Notes: a model not told the origin generated them from the letters alone. 64,000 nt of DNA from Legionella quinlivanii (GCF_003265995.1 NZ_MVJN01000010.1:1-64000); one strand, 5' to 3'. Numbered from the stretch's first letter, positions 24,153 to 34,622 are shown. Program-made: numbers and translations.

Positions 24153-26038
24153 TTATTCGCCATATTCCCATGAAGAAAACAAGGCTTAGTAGTTTTTCAG
24201 GTCTTGTTAAATACCTATGTAATCAACAAAATAAACAGGAGCGAGTGGGCAAGGTCAGGTTATCAAACTGTAACAGTATCGATCCCATTTGGGCTGTTCA
24301 AGAGGTTTTGGCTACGCAAGCTAAAAACCAAAGAGCGACTGGAGATAAAACGTATCACATGCTTATTTCTTTTGCTCCAGGAGAAAACCCTTCGGCTCAA
24401 ATTTTACAGGAAATTGAAGATACAGTGGCATCATCGATTGGATTTAAAGAACACCAAAGAATCTCAGTTGTTCATCATGACACAGACAATCTTCACATTC
24501 ATGTTGCGATTAATAAAATTCATCCTCAAACCTTTAATATGATTGAACCTTTCAGGGCATATAAGATTTTTGCTGAAGTCGCATCCAAGCTAGAAATTGA
24601 ATTAGGTCTTCAAATAACCAATCATCAAACCCGTAAAAACCATTCAGAAAATCTTGCTGACGATATGGAGCATCATTCAGGTATTGAAAGCTTAATTAAT
24701 TGGATGAAACGCTATTGTAAGGAAAAAATCGAGGCTGCCAGTAGTTGGAAGGAGATTCATAGTATTTTGACAGAACATGGGTTGATAATTCGAATTAAAG
24801 CCAATGGTTTTGTGTTCTGCAATGTCCAAGGGCTTACTGTTAAAGCAAGTTCAATTTCCAGAATTTTTGCTAAAAAAAATCTCGAATCCAAGCTAGGTTC
24901 ATTCGTACCATCGCACCCAGAAGACGATGGAACTGCATCAAATGTTTATCATTATGAACCATTAAATAAAAAGGTACTTGGCACCAATCTCTATGCTAAA
25001 TATCAGCATGAAAAATCACACAATAAAAGTTTCGTTTCAGACAAGCTTAAAAAGTTGCGTGAGGCCAAAACAAAACTTATTGAAAAGGCGAAAAAGCGAG
25101 GACGAATTAAACGAGCGGCTTTGAAGTTAATGAACCTTTCTGAAGTACAGAAAAAGTACCTCTATCAACATATAAACAAAACGCTGCTTAATGAGATTGA
25201 GAACATAAGAAAAAATTATGCAAAAGAACGTAGTCAGTTATTAGATTCTTATCAAAACAAAACCTGGGCTGACTGGCTGAAACAAAAAGCACAAGGCGGT
25301 GACCAAAATGCTTTAATGGCAATGCGGTATCGTAATCGTAAAAATAAACATGATTACACCATATCAGGATCAGGCCCTTCTTTTTCTTCCTCTTTAAATT
25401 TTGGACAAATCGACTTGGTTACTAAAGAAGGTACGGAGATTTATAAAAAAGATAACAGTATTATTAGGGACAATGGAAAGGAAATTATCATTTCTAAAGG
25501 CGGGTCTATTCCTGCGCTTAAACGAGCCTTGGAAATGGCAAGGCAGCGCTATGGTGACTGTATTTGTGTGAATGGGTCTCCATTATTTAAAAAGATTATC
25601 TTGCAGATTGTTATTCAATATCAAATGCCAATCACTTTTGCTGATTTGGATTTGGAAAATCAACGTCAAAAACTAAATTTTGAACAGGAGAAATCCCATG
25701 ATCAATCAAGAGCAAACCGACAAAGCCATCGAGGAAGAACTTCAGGAGGCCATGAGGCTGCTGGAACAGCCACTGGAAAGAGAAGGGGTAGCACAAAGCC
25801 CAACTCTTTCAGCATTAGACAAGGCTCGCCAGCCAAAGATCACAACAGCTTGCGAAACCTGTCCAAATGCGATCTGGTTCAGCTCACCGGAAGAGGTCAA
25901 GTGTTATTGCCGGATAATGCACATGATCACCTGGAGCGGCAAGGATTCAAATTTGATAACCATGTGCGACGGGAAGTTTCTCGATTAAAGACAAATAGAA
26001 AGCATTACAAGAACCAAATTAAACCAATTTCCTATTGA
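24149..26038 (+). CDS. traI: TraI-like relaxase, MOBP class, with LPD7-like domain
   Basis: 629 residues; RP4 TraI is longer (about 730). The three relaxase motifs sit at the same numbers as in RP4: the DNA-cleaving Y22 (GLVKYLCNQQ), S74 (LISFAPGE) and the metal/acid-base motif H110-H116-H118 (HHDTDNLHIHVAINKIH). It nicks oriT, stays covalently bound to the 5' end and pilots the strand to the coupling protein TraG. Residues about 420-520 (IDLVTKEGTEIYKKD onwards) look like an LPD7 domain. The C-terminal ~100 codons are overlapped by another gene in a second frame. Cargo metal genes begin about 100 bp downstream. Confidence 0.92.
   Translation: MIIRHIPMKKTRLSSFSGLVKYLCNQQNKQERVGKVRLSNCNSIDPIWAVQEVLATQAKNQRATGDKTYHMLISFAPGENPSAQILQEIEDTVASSIGFKEHQRISVVHHDTDNLHIHVAINKIHPQTFNMIEPFRAYKIFAEVASKLEIELGLQITNHQTRKNHSENLADDMEHHSGIESLINWMKRYCKEKIEAASSWKEIHSILTEHGLIIRIKANGFVFCNVQGLTVKASSISRIFAKKNLESKLGSFVPSHPEDDGTASNVYHYEPLNKKVLGTNLYAKYQHEKSHNKSFVSDKLKKLREAKTKLIEKAKKRGRIKRAALKLMNLSEVQKKYLYQHINKTLLNEIENIRKNYAKERSQLLDSYQNKTWADWLKQKAQGGDQNALMAMRYRNRKNKHDYTISGSGPSFSSSLNFGQIDLVTKEGTEIYKKDNSIIRDNGKEIIISKGGSIPALKRALEMARQRYGDCICVNGSPLFKKIILQIVIQYQMPITFADLDLENQRQKLNFEQEKSHDQSRANRQSHRGRTSGGHEAAGTATGKRRGSTKPNSFSIRQGSPAKDHNSLRNLSKCDLVQLTGRGQVLLPDNAHDHLERQGFKFDNHVRREVSRLKTNRKHYKNQIKPISY
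25698..25988 (+). CDS. TraH-like protein overprinted within traI
   Basis: 96 residues in another frame, wholly inside the 3' end of traI. ATG 25698 is preceded by AGGAGA (25686-25691) at 6-nt spacing, one of the best ribosome sites in the window. The product has an acidic helical start (EQTDKAIEEELQEAMRLLEQ) and an ordered cysteine segment (TACETCPNAIWFSSPEEVKC, then CDGKF) that looks selected rather than random. RP4 encodes TraH, an acidic relaxosome stabiliser, at the same place inside traI. The function here is by analogy. Confidence 0.75.
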   Translation: MINQEQTDKAIEEELQEAMRLLEQPLEREGVAQSPTLSALDKARQPKITTACETCPNAIWFSSPEEVKCYCRIMHMITWSGKDSNLITMCDGKFLD

Positions 26039-26087
26039 AAGTTTGAAGTCAATAATTATTCCTCAGACTAAAAATGGTGCATTTTTC

Positions 26088-26135
26088 TTGACAATATACC
26101 CACCAAGGGTATATACCTATAGGGGTATATTGGAG
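26088..26135 (+). promoter_or_regulatory. CsoR-type promoter/operators of the copper operon
   Basis: TTGACA (26088-26093) is the -35. Two dyads follow: ATACCCACCAAGGGTAT at 26096-26112 (perfect 6-bp arms) and ATACCTATAGGGGTAT at 26113-26128, resembling the TACCCC/GGGGTA sites of CsoR/RcnR proteins. The first covers the spacer, the second the -10 (TATACC at 26112-26117). A ribosome site TGGAG lies at 26131-26135 before csoR. This predicts repression released by copper. Confidence 0.75.
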
Positions 26136-26141
26136 AATTAT

Positions 26142-26417
26142 ATGTCAAAACACCCTAAGCATCATGAAGAGTTGTCTCGACTTAATAGAGTAACCGGACA
26201 ACTCGAAGGCATTAAGCGGATGATTGAAGAACAACGCTACTGCGTGGATATCCTTTCTCAGTTACGCGCTGTTCGTAATGCAGTAAAAACTATTGAATTG
26301 GGTGTGCTTGAGCGCCATGTTTTAAACTGCCTTAATGAGGTCGCCTGCCATGGAACTTCTGAGTCGCGTCAGGAAAAAATGGATGAGATTATGGCATTAC
26401 TAAAAAAATACGACTGA
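26142..26417 (+). CDS. csoR: CsoR-family copper-sensing repressor
   Basis: About 91 residues. An all-helical DUF156 protein with the copper ligand triad C34 (QRYCVDIL), H59 and C63 (ERHVLNC). [20 protein letters not shown] is the conserved first helix. Cu(I) binding releases DNA and allows expression of the downstream efflux genes. ATG 26142 follows TGGAG; the earlier open frame covers the promoter and is not used. The gap to copA is 5 bp. Confidence 0.9.
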   Translation: MSKHPKHHEELSRLNRVTGQLEGIKRMIEEQRYCVDILSQLRAVRNAVKTIELGVLERHVLNCLNEVACHGTSESRQEKMDEIMALLKKYD

Positions 26418-26422
26418 GGTGG

Positions 26423-28624
26423 ATGATGAATACACAAAACCAGGATGCTAAACACCACAAAGAAGGGCATAGTTGTTGTGCTCATCAGCATCATCATGCA
26501 CCTATGTCCCAATTTGAGATAACATCAGATCATGTAATTTACACCTGCCCTATGCATCCACAAATCCGCCAAGACAAACCAGGAACTTGCCCACTATGTG
26601 GTATGGCGCTGGAGCCAGAGCAGGTGAGCATAACAGAACAAAGAAATCCCGAGTATCACAATATGTTCTGGCGTTTTATCATTGCATCTATAGCAAGTAT
26701 TCCAGTCATTTTCTTGAGCATGGGTGAGCGTTGGTTAAGCCCATTAATTCCAATGTCTCTATCGTTATGGACTCAAGCTATACTTGCAACGCTGGTGGTT
26801 TGGGGCTGTGGTTGGCCTTTCTTTTTAAGAGGATGGCAGTCTCTTCGCACCCATCATCTGAATATGTTTACCCTGATTGCTTTGGGCACTGGTGTTGCCT
26901 GGGGGTATAGCTTGGCAGTCGTTCTTTTTCCACAACTACTTCCCCTGCATATGCAAGGCGATGGCATGATGCCAGTCTATTTTGAAGCTGCAGCAGTGAT
27001 TACGACTTTGGTGCTTTTAGGCCAAGTGTTGGAATTAAAAGCGCGTGAGCGCACCGGAGATGCCATTCGTGCATTGCTTCATTTAAGTCCAACAATTGCT
27101 CATCGATTAAATGACGGCGAAAATGAGGAGGACATCTCTCTTGATGAAGTAACGGTAGGTAATAGATTGCTGGTACGCCCTGGTGAAAAAATCCCGGTTG
27201 ATGGAGAAGTAATTCAAGGTCAAAGTGATGTGGATGAATCCATGCTCACAGGTGAACCTATGCCTGTCGCCAAAGAAGTTGGCAATACGGTGATTGGTGG
27301 GACACTGAATCAACAAGGAAGCCTTGTTATCAAAGCAGCACACATAGGCAAAGACACGTTACTTGCCCGCATTATCTCCCAAGTCAGTGAGGCCCAACGC
27401 AGCCAGGCCCCTATTCAACGCTTGGCAGATGCTGTTTCTGCTTGGTTTGTGCCTATTGTTTTAGCAATCGCATTGATTGCGTTTCTTGTTTGGTTTTTAG
27501 TAGGCCCCTCGCCTTCCTTAAGTTATGGCTTAATCGCTGCCATCTCCGTATTAATCATTGCATGCCCTTGTGCTTTGGGTCTTGCAACCCCCATGTCCAT
27601 TATGGTTGGGATAGGAGAAGGCGCACGACGCGGTATTTTAATTAAAAACGCTGCTTCTTTGGAGCAATTAAGAACAATCAACACCCTGGTTGTCGATAAA
27701 ACAGGAACATTGACCCAAGGTCATCCGGCGTTAACCCAAGTTATTCCAATTGCTAGTTGGCAAGAACAGGAGCTTTTGAGTCTCGCGGCATCTCTTGAGC
27801 GTCACAGTGAGCACCCACTAGCCAAAGCACTACGTGATGAAGCGCAAACACGTCAAATTACTTTAAGAGAAGCTACGGATTTTATTGCAGTTAGAGGAAA
27901 AGGCGCTCAAGCAAAAATCGATGGAAAAAGCGTTGCCATTGGTAATGCACAGTGGCTTTTGGTTCCTGCCGAGCAAATTCCTGATGCGGCGTTGAAGGCC
28001 CAAGAAGAAGGGGCTACTTTGATTTATTTGACAGTTAATAAGCAGTTCGCAGGTGTTTTTGTGGTCGCTGACCGCATTAAAGAGTCAAGCCACGATGCTG
28101 TCGCCACGCTTATCAAAAAAGGTATACAAGTCATTATGCTCACCGGTGATAATGCCATTAATGCCAAAGCAGTAGCTCGACAAGTAGGTATTCAAAGGGT
28201 TATTGCCGAAGTCTTGCCCGATGAAAAAAGCAATATGATTGCTCAATTGCAACAGGAAGGGCATGTGGTTGCCATGGTTGGTGATGGGGTGAATGATGCC
28301 ATTGCCTTGGCAAAAGCCAATATTGGTATTGCGATGGGAACCGGAAGTGATGTAGCAATTGAAAGTGCCGGCATTACCTTATTAGCAGGTGATTTAAATA
28401 AACTGGTAGAGGCTTATGAATTATCGGTGCATACAGTAAAGAACATCCATCAAAATCTTTTTTTTGCTTTTATTTACAATGCGCTGGGCGTGCCCATCGC
28501 GGCAGGTGTTCTTTTCCCATTTACAGGCTTATTACTAAATCCTATGATAGCTGGTGCTGCCATGGCATTAAGTTCTGTGTCGGTGATTGCCAATGCTTTG
28601 CGTTTGCGCAAGAAGCTGACATGA
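26423..28624 (+). CDS. copA: Copper-translocating P1B-type ATPase CopA
   Basis: 733 residues. A His/Cys-rich start ([16 protein letters not shown]) precedes a heavy-metal-binding zinc-ribbon-like domain ([22 protein letters not shown], 40-61 in this protein). The transport core has TGEP (276-279), CPC at 381-383 and DKTGT with phosphorylated D425. It pumps Cu+ outward across the inner membrane. Closest remembered relative is L. pneumophila CopA. Oddity: the hinge motif reads [11 protein letters not shown] where nearly all relatives have GDGVNDAPALA. The start could also be ATG 26426. Confidence 0.93.
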   Translation: MMNTQNQDAKHHKEGHSCCAHQHHHAPMSQFEITSDHVIYTCPMHPQIRQDKPGTCPLCGMALEPEQVSITEQRNPEYHNMFWRFIIASIASIPVIFLSMGERWLSPLIPMSLSLWTQAILATLVVWGCGWPFFLRGWQSLRTHHLNMFTLIALGTGVAWGYSLAVVLFPQLLPLHMQGDGMMPVYFEAAAVITTLVLLGQVLELKARERTGDAIRALLHLSPTIAHRLNDGENEEDISLDEVTVGNRLLVRPGEKIPVDGEVIQGQSDVDESMLTGEPMPVAKEVGNTVIGGTLNQQGSLVIKAAHIGKDTLLARIISQVSEAQRSQAPIQRLADAVSAWFVPIVLAIALIAFLVWFLVGPSPSLSYGLIAAISVLIIACPCALGLATPMSIMVGIGEGARRGILIKNAASLEQLRTINTLVVDKTGTLTQGHPALTQVIPIASWQEQELLSLAASLERHSEHPLAKALRDEAQTRQITLREATDFIAVRGKGAQAKIDGKSVAIGNAQWLLVPAEQIPDAALKAQEEGATLIYLTVNKQFAGVFVVADRIKESSHDAVATLIKKGIQVIMLTGDNAINAKAVARQVGIQRVIAEVLPDEKSNMIAQLQQEGHVVAMVGDGVNDAIALAKANIGIAMGTGSDVAIESAGITLLAGDLNKLVEAYELSVHTVKNIHQNLFFAFIYNALGVPIAAGVLFPFTGLLLNPMIAGAAMALSSVSVIANALRLRKKLT

Positions 28625-28673
28625 TAGGAAAAATAATTAAATTAATTTAATTAATATTAGGGACAGAATGTAC

Positions 28674-29984
28674 ATGATGAATCAGAAAAGGGGTTTTAAG
28701 TATTTTGTGATAGGGCTGACACTGTTAATGCCTGTATTAGCACATGCAAAATCCCCGTTGAATCTCAAAGAGCTGACACAACTGGCAATTCAACAGAACA
28801 AGGATTTAAAAGCAGCGCGTTTTGCCATCTCTATTGCCGAGGCACGCTTGGTACAAGCAGGATTATGGTCAAATCCCAATATTAATTTAAATAACAACGA
28901 CGACCGATTATTTAATAACGAGGGTGAATATTCGCGAAGTATCAGCTTTAACCAGGCCTTTCCCATATCAGGTCGTATTGCCAAGCAAAAAACAGTGGCA
29001 CGCATTGATATTCTTCGCGCCCAGGCTGAGGTTTTTGAGGCGACCCGGCAGTTAAGTGCCAAAGTTGCTAATGCATATTATGCGGTGGTCATCGCAGAGA
29101 ACCGCATGCAACAATTAAATTATTTACAAAAGATAAATCAAGAGTTGGTGCGTGTTATTCATAATCGCTACCATGCCGCTGAAATTTCTAAATTGGATGA
29201 TAATTCGGCTCGCATTGAATACGCACGTATTACTCAAGAAAAACAACTGTTAAAAAGTCAGCTAATTAGCCAATATGCCCTTTTAAATCAACTCATTGGT
29301 CAAACACCCAATTCGCCACTGAACGTTAAAAAAACGATTAGGATAGCAAAAGGCATTCCTCCATTAGGAAACTTAATCAATCACGCCCTCAGTAATCGTC
29401 CTGACAGGAGGGCTTTGCTACTTGCTGGACAACGCGCCATGGCCGATAGACGTTTAGCCCAAGCTGAGCGCTTTGCTGATTGGACTCTTGGTGCTGGAGT
29501 GCAACAAGATAAAATCGTTGTGGAAGGCGGGTTACCGCAACCAGCTGATCGCACATTAGGGGTTTCCTTATCCATTCCTCTGCCTTTACTCAATCGCAAT
29601 CAAGGGCGAATTATGGAGGCCTCCGCAACTGGAACTCAAGCCATGATCTCAGTAGATGCTTTAAATCTCACGATTGAAACAGAGGTTACGAGCAATTATG
29701 GCCAGCTTAATGCTCTTAAAACTAGTGTCGCGCAAACGCAAGGCACCTCCCTTCGTTTAGGGCTTGAAAACGTGAAACTTGCTCGTGAAGCCTATCAAAA
29801 TGGACAAGTTTCTTTTTTGAATGTCTTGCAGGTGCAAAGGCAACAAAATGATGTACAAATGGCCTACTTAACGACCATTGGCCAATATTTTCAATCTTAT
29901 GTTGCCTTATGTACGGCTATTGGAGCACCCCATACAAACGGATTCTGCTCGTATTTATCCTTAACAAAGGACGTGACCAAATGA
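28674..29984 (+). CDS. helC: RND efflux outer-membrane factor (CzcC/HelC-like)
   Basis: About 436 residues with an N-terminal signal (FVIGLTLLMPVLAHA). Two OEP repeats follow, with LAQAERFADWTLGAGVQQDK and LSIPLPLLNRNQGRIMEA typical of the CzcC/CusC group. It forms the outer-membrane channel of a tripartite metal exporter with the next two genes. An upstream ATG at 28668 is also possible. The stop overlaps the start of the adaptor (29981-29984). Role in copper/heavy metals inferred from the neighbouring csoR/copA. Confidence 0.88.
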   Translation: MMNQKRGFKYFVIGLTLLMPVLAHAKSPLNLKELTQLAIQQNKDLKAARFAISIAEARLVQAGLWSNPNINLNNNDDRLFNNEGEYSRSISFNQAFPISGRIAKQKTVARIDILRAQAEVFEATRQLSAKVANAYYAVVIAENRMQQLNYLQKINQELVRVIHNRYHAAEISKLDDNSARIEYARITQEKQLLKSQLISQYALLNQLIGQTPNSPLNVKKTIRIAKGIPPLGNLINHALSNRPDRRALLLAGQRAMADRRLAQAERFADWTLGAGVQQDKIVVEGGLPQPADRTLGVSLSIPLPLLNRNQGRIMEASATGTQAMISVDALNLTIETEVTSNYGQLNALKTSVAQTQGTSLRLGLENVKLAREAYQNGQVSFLNVLQVQRQQNDVQMAYLTTIGQYFQSYVALCTAIGAPHTNGFCSYLSLTKDVTK

Positions 29985-30952
29985 TTCATACATTTAACTC
30001 CATCCGCCAAAGAGTGTGGTTTATTGTTTTACTGGGTATTTTCTTTCATTCGTCATTGCTAATGGCGCATGGAGACGAAATTGAAGTCAGCACGTCAGGC
30101 CCAGCCCAGTCGGTTACATTAACTCCTGAACAAACCAAAATGCTGGATATTCAGGTCTCCGAAGCCACGCCGCGCCCCATGGCTGACTTGTTAGCATTAA
30201 ATGGTCAAATCCAATTACTGCCCAATGCACAGGCCGATGTCAGTGTGCGTATTAGTGGTGCCGTGACTGATATTGTGAGCAATCTTGGGGACAGTGTCAC
30301 CAAAGGCCAAACATTGGCCACGGTACAATCTCGCCTAGTTGGTGATCCTCCACCTAGTGTCGCGGTAAAAGCGCCTATTTCAGGTGTTATTGATGCACGC
30401 AATGTGAATTTGGGGCAAGCGGTAGAACCCAACACCGTTTTATTTCACATCAGTAATCGTGAGCAAGTGCTCGCTATTGTTCAAGTGTATGAAGAGGATT
30501 TGGGCAAGATTAAAGTAGGGTTGGATGTGAATGTGCATGTTTTAAGTTATTCCAAGCGTATTTTTCCTGGAAAAATAACGCTTGTTGAACCAAATTTAGA
30601 TCCCTTAACGCGCACCGTGAACGTCCAAATTAGTCTTGATAATAAAGAGGGATTATTAAAACCCGGCATGTTTGTACGTGCCAACGTGGTATTACGATTT
30701 ACTCAGGCAGCACTTACGGTACCTAATAACGCCATACTGGAAATTGATAATGCCACCTTTGTGTTTGTGAAGAATGGCACAGCCTATGAGAGGACGGTGG
30801 TTAGCCTTGGGGCTCGTGATGATAAGTATACTGAAATTAAAGAAGGTTTAGTTCCTGGCGATGAGGTGGTCACGCAGGGTAATCGAGAATTGTACACATT
30901 ATCTCTAAGTGGTGGCGGCACTAAAAAATCTGGTGATAAGGAGCCTCACTAA
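29981..30952 (+). CDS. helB: RND efflux periplasmic adaptor (CzcB/HelB-like)
   Basis: About 323 residues. The start at 29981 overlaps the preceding stop and has AAGGA 12 bases upstream. A signal sequence (FIVLLGIFFHSSLLMAHG) is followed by the lipoyl/barrel-sandwich hybrid (VSNLGDSVTKGQTLATVQS; APISGVIDARNVNLGQAV) and beta-barrel domains (VNVQISLDNKEGLLKPGMFV). It links the RND pump to the channel. The stop overlaps the pump start (TAATG). Confidence 0.9.
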   Translation: MIHTFNSIRQRVWFIVLLGIFFHSSLLMAHGDEIEVSTSGPAQSVTLTPEQTKMLDIQVSEATPRPMADLLALNGQIQLLPNAQADVSVRISGAVTDIVSNLGDSVTKGQTLATVQSRLVGDPPPSVAVKAPISGVIDARNVNLGQAVEPNTVLFHISNREQVLAIVQVYEEDLGKIKVGLDVNVHVLSYSKRIFPGKITLVEPNLDPLTRTVNVQISLDNKEGLLKPGMFVRANVVLRFTQAALTVPNNAILEIDNATFVFVKNGTAYERTVVSLGARDDKYTEIKEGLVPGDEVVTQGNRELYTLSLSGGGTKKSGDKEPH

Positions 30953-33900
30953 TGTTTACACGCTTAATTGCCTGGTCGCTTCATAATCGCCTTTTGATTT
31001 TAGCTTTAACGCTCGTGCTGTGTCTTTTAGGTGGTTACACCTTAAAACAAATGCCAGTAGATGTATTCCCGGAATTTGCCCCTCCACAGGTGGTGGTGCA
31101 AACCGAAGCGCCGGGCATGGCCACCCAAGATGTGGAAACGCTAATTACTTATCCATTGGAAAGTGCGATTAATGGCACACCAGGTGTAGCCAGTGTTCGC
31201 TCTAAAACATCGGTAGGTTTATCCACCATTACCGTGGTTTTTGATGACCGAACGGATATTTACCGTAATCGACAACTGGTAAATGAACGTATTCAACAAG
31301 TCAGTAATCGACTCCCACCCGGGGTTAATCCTCCAGTGATGTTACCGGTAACCTCTGCAGTGGGTTGGCTTGTCAAATATGCCTTAATCAGTGATACGGT
31401 AAGTCCTGAAACATTACGCACCATTTCAGATTGGACCATCAGACCCCGAATTCTAGCATTAGGTGGGGTTGCGGCCGTCGTGTCACTTGGTGGGGAGGTC
31501 AAGCAATACCAAGTGCGTTTAATTCCTGAGCGCATGCTTTCTTATGGGATTACCATCGAAGAAGTACGCCAGGCGTTAACCACTGCGAATCAAAACGTAC
31601 CTGGCGCTTTTATTCACCAAGCCGGTAGCGAGCTTGTGGTCGGAACTATGGGGCGAATCCAGTCCTTAGAAGACATTAAAAAAACCGCCATTGTGGTACG
31701 AAAAGGAATTCCTATCACGATTAATAATGTAGCTACCGTTGCTTTTGGTGGTGAAATAAAGCGCGGTGATGGTGCTTACAATGGAAAGCTCGCGGTGATT
31801 GGCACCATTTCCAAAGCCTATGGTGCCGATACGGTGACAACCACGGCTAAAGTGGAGCAAGCGCTAAAAAACATCAAACTCACTCTCCCCGCAGGGGTGG
31901 CGTTAGAAACGGAAGTCTTTCGTCAAGCCAATTTTATTGAATCAGCGATTCATAATCTATCTCGCGCTCTTCTTGAAGGGGCAATCATTGTCATTGCGGT
32001 GCTTTTTGTGTTTTTAATGAATTGGCGTGCCTCATTTATTACCTTTCTGTCCATGCCTGTATCCTTTGTCATTGGTTTATTGGTGCTTCACTATTTTGGC
32101 ATTGGGATTAACTCAATGACACTTGGTGGGATGGCCATTGCGATTGGCGAGGTCGTAGATGATGGCATCATCACGGTTGAGAATGTGGTGCACCGTTTAA
32201 GAGTAAACCGTCAAGAACTCCATCCTTTACCTGCCATTGAAGTGGTGTTTGATGCGGTACTTGAGATACGAAGTTCGGTTGTTTATGCCACCATTATTAT
32301 TAGCCTTGTCTTTTTGCCTATTTTCTTTTTATCAGGGATTGCTGAGCGTATTTTTAGCCCCTTGGCCATTGCCTATATTGCCTCTGTCTTGGGTTCTTTG
32401 GTGGTATCGATTACCATGGTTCCGGCGCTTTGTTACCTTTTATTGGTTCGTGGCAAAGAAAAAGCAGAAGACTCTGAAGTGAGTCTACATGGCTTATCTC
32501 AGCGTGAGCGTCATTATGGGGTAGAGCAAAAAACGGAGCATGAGAAAGAGTCTGAAACCCGGTTTGTCCTGTTTCTTAAAAGGCATTTTCTAACAGCACT
32601 GCACTGGTCTTTATCGCATGTTAAAGCTGTGGTTGTGATGGCACTGGCTGCTTTTTTGTTTGCATTAACCCTACTTCCCTTTTTTGGTAAGTCCTTTTTA
32701 CCGGAGTTTCATGAGGGAAATTTCATTATTGCTATGAGCACATTGCCAGGAACTTCATTAGAAGAGTCGATGCGTTTGGGACAACAGGTGCAAAAATCCT
32801 TAATGCGCTACCCACAAGTCATCTCGATTTCCCAACGCGCAGGTCGCAGTGAGTTGGATGAAGATGCGCTACCCCCTAATGTCAGCGAATTTGATGTCCG
32901 ACTTGATTTTACTAGAGACAAATCGATGCCACCTGATGAGCTATTACGACGAATTCGTGCTGATTTAGCCAATATTCCAGGTGCGATGTTTAATGTGGGT
33001 CAGTTCATTGCCCATCGTATGGATGAAGTGCTTTCAGGGGTTCGTGCCCAAGTGGCGGTGAAGTTATTTGGTGATAATTTAACGACGCTCAATGAATTAG
33101 GTCAATCTTTAGAGACTGTTTTAAAATCTGTTCCGGGTGTTGTTGATGTCAATAAAGAGCAGCAGATTAATGTACCGCAACTCATCATTAAAATTGACCG
33201 AGAAAAGGCGGCACGTTATGGGGTCAATGTAGGGCAAATTTCTGAAGACGTACAAGTACTTTTAAATGGAGTCAGTGTTTCGAATGTTTTGGAAGGACAG
33301 CGTACCTTTGATTTGTACCTTCGTATGGATAAACCTGGACGAGATAGCATTAAAGCCATTCAAGACATGTTGATTGACGCACATGGCCAAGCCGAGGGAA
33401 CTTCTGGTCAAGTGCCTTTGCGGGCTGTGGCTGATATTAAAGTAGAGCCCCAACCCTTTGCCATTAATCGGGAGAATGTGCAGCGGTTATTGGTCATTGG
33501 CTTTAACGTACAAGGACGAGATTTAGGCAGTGTCATTGCTGATGTAGAACAAGAGGTACAGGAAAAAATAAAACTACCCGCAGGCTATTTTATCCAATAC
33601 GGCGGGCAATTTGAAAGCCAGCAACAAGCTTCTAAAGTGATTATTACCTTTGGTGCTTTAGTTATTTTCATTATGCTGGTCTTACTGCATAAAGCCTTTG
33701 GTACCTTAAGAGAAGCTTTATTGGTGATGTTTAATTTACCTTTGGCGTTAATCGGTGGGGTGATATCACTTTTTATCGCCAGTGGTGAGATGAGTGTGGC
33801 AGCCATGATTGGTTTTATTACCTTATTTGGGATTGCGGCACGCAATGGGATTATTTTAGTGAGCCACTACAATCAATTGCGGTTGCAGGGAAAAACTCGA

Positions 33901-34188
33901 GAGCAAGTGGTCATTGATGGGACACTCGATAGATTAGTGCCGGTACTTATGACAGCGGCTACCGCAGCCCTTGGTCTTTTCCCGCTCCTTTGGGGTTCAC
34001 CCGCCGGTAAAGAGTTAGAGCGTCCTTTGGCACAAGTACTATTGGGAGGGCTATTGACTTCAACCGTGCTCAATATGTTTGTTGTTCCCACGGTCTATAA
34101 CGCCATTGAACAATGGCGGGAAAGACATCAATCTTTAGATGAAACCAATAAGGAGAAACACCATGAACCAAAAACAATGCAACCGTAA
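30952..34188 (+). CDS. helA: Heavy-metal RND efflux pump (CzcA/CusA/HelA-like)
   Basis: 1078 residues, full length for HME-RND pumps. It opens with the TM1 region and PVDVFPEFAPPQVVVQTEAP; TM4 carries MAIAIGEVVDDGIITVENVV (proton-relay acidic residues), and the second half repeats the fold (ITLFGIAARNGIILVSHYN). It exports metal ions from the periplasm/cytosol through HelB-HelC, driven by protons. Cu(I), Zn, Co or Cd cannot be told apart here; the copper neighbours favour copper. The 3' end overlaps the next gene by 26 bp. Confidence 0.93.
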   Translation: MFTRLIAWSLHNRLLILALTLVLCLLGGYTLKQMPVDVFPEFAPPQVVVQTEAPGMATQDVETLITYPLESAINGTPGVASVRSKTSVGLSTITVVFDDRTDIYRNRQLVNERIQQVSNRLPPGVNPPVMLPVTSAVGWLVKYALISDTVSPETLRTISDWTIRPRILALGGVAAVVSLGGEVKQYQVRLIPERMLSYGITIEEVRQALTTANQNVPGAFIHQAGSELVVGTMGRIQSLEDIKKTAIVVRKGIPITINNVATVAFGGEIKRGDGAYNGKLAVIGTISKAYGADTVTTTAKVEQALKNIKLTLPAGVALETEVFRQANFIESAIHNLSRALLEGAIIVIAVLFVFLMNWRASFITFLSMPVSFVIGLLVLHYFGIGINSMTLGGMAIAIGEVVDDGIITVENVVHRLRVNRQELHPLPAIEVVFDAVLEIRSSVVYATIIISLVFLPIFFLSGIAERIFSPLAIAYIASVLGSLVVSITMVPALCYLLLVRGKEKAEDSEVSLHGLSQRERHYGVEQKTEHEKESETRFVLFLKRHFLTALHWSLSHVKAVVVMALAAFLFALTLLPFFGKSFLPEFHEGNFIIAMSTLPGTSLEESMRLGQQVQKSLMRYPQVISISQRAGRSELDEDALPPNVSEFDVRLDFTRDKSMPPDELLRRIRADLANIPGAMFNVGQFIAHRMDEVLSGVRAQVAVKLFGDNLTTLNELGQSLETVLKSVPGVVDVNKEQQINVPQLIIKIDREKAARYGVNVGQISEDVQVLLNGVSVSNVLEGQRTFDLYLRMDKPGRDSIKAIQDMLIDAHGQAEGTSGQVPLRAVADIKVEPQPFAINRENVQRLLVIGFNVQGRDLGSVIADVEQEVQEKIKLPAGYFIQYGGQFESQQQASKVIITFGALVIFIMLVLLHKAFGTLREALLVMFNLPLALIGGVISLFIASGEMSVAAMIGFITLFGIAARNGIILVSHYNQLRLQGKTREQVVIDGTLDRLVPVLMTAATAALGLFPLLWGSPAGKELERPLAQVLLGGLLTSTVLNMFVVPTVYNAIEQWRERHQSLDETNKEKHHEPKTMQP

Positions 34189-34612
34189 GTTAAAGTGGTT
34201 TAGTTTGATAATGAGCTTTTTTATTTGGACAATACCTATAGAACTCTTTGCCGATACAAGCGAAGCGTCCAAAGTAACCATTCCATCAACTATCCCAGCC
34301 ATTTGGAAAGCCATTGATGAGCAAGCGGTGTCGATTAATCAGGCATTAAAAGACAATCAACTCACCTCCATTCATGAGCATGCTTTTGCTATTCGCGATT
34401 TAGTCAATGCACTGCCTGCTTTAAGCAAGGATTTATCTGAAGAGCAGAAAAAAATATTACAAACAAATTTAAGTTATGTAGGGCAATTGGCCACTCGTCT
34501 TGATAAAACAGGGGATGCAAACGATAAAGAGGGAACTCAAGCCAATTGGGATAAATTGGAAAAAATATTAAGCCAATTACGTGCCCTTTATCAAATCTCA
34601 TCATCTAATTAA
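34163..34612 (+). CDS. Periplasmic helical protein of the metal-efflux operon
   Basis: About 149 residues. ATG 34163 has AAGGAG upstream and lies within the end of the pump gene. A signal peptide (LIMSFFIWTIPIELFA) is followed by a helical domain (IDEQAVSINQALKDNQLTSI; LVNALPALSKDLSEEQKKIL). No metal-binding cluster or Cys is visible in the mature part. Similar small proteins occur in heavy-metal efflux operons, function unknown. Confidence 0.7.
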   Translation: MNQKQCNRKLKWFSLIMSFFIWTIPIELFADTSEASKVTIPSTIPAIWKAIDEQAVSINQALKDNQLTSIHEHAFAIRDLVNALPALSKDLSEEQKKILQTNLSYVGQLATRLDKTGDANDKEGTQANWDKLEKILSQLRALYQISSSN

Positions 34613-34622
34613 GAGTATTTTT

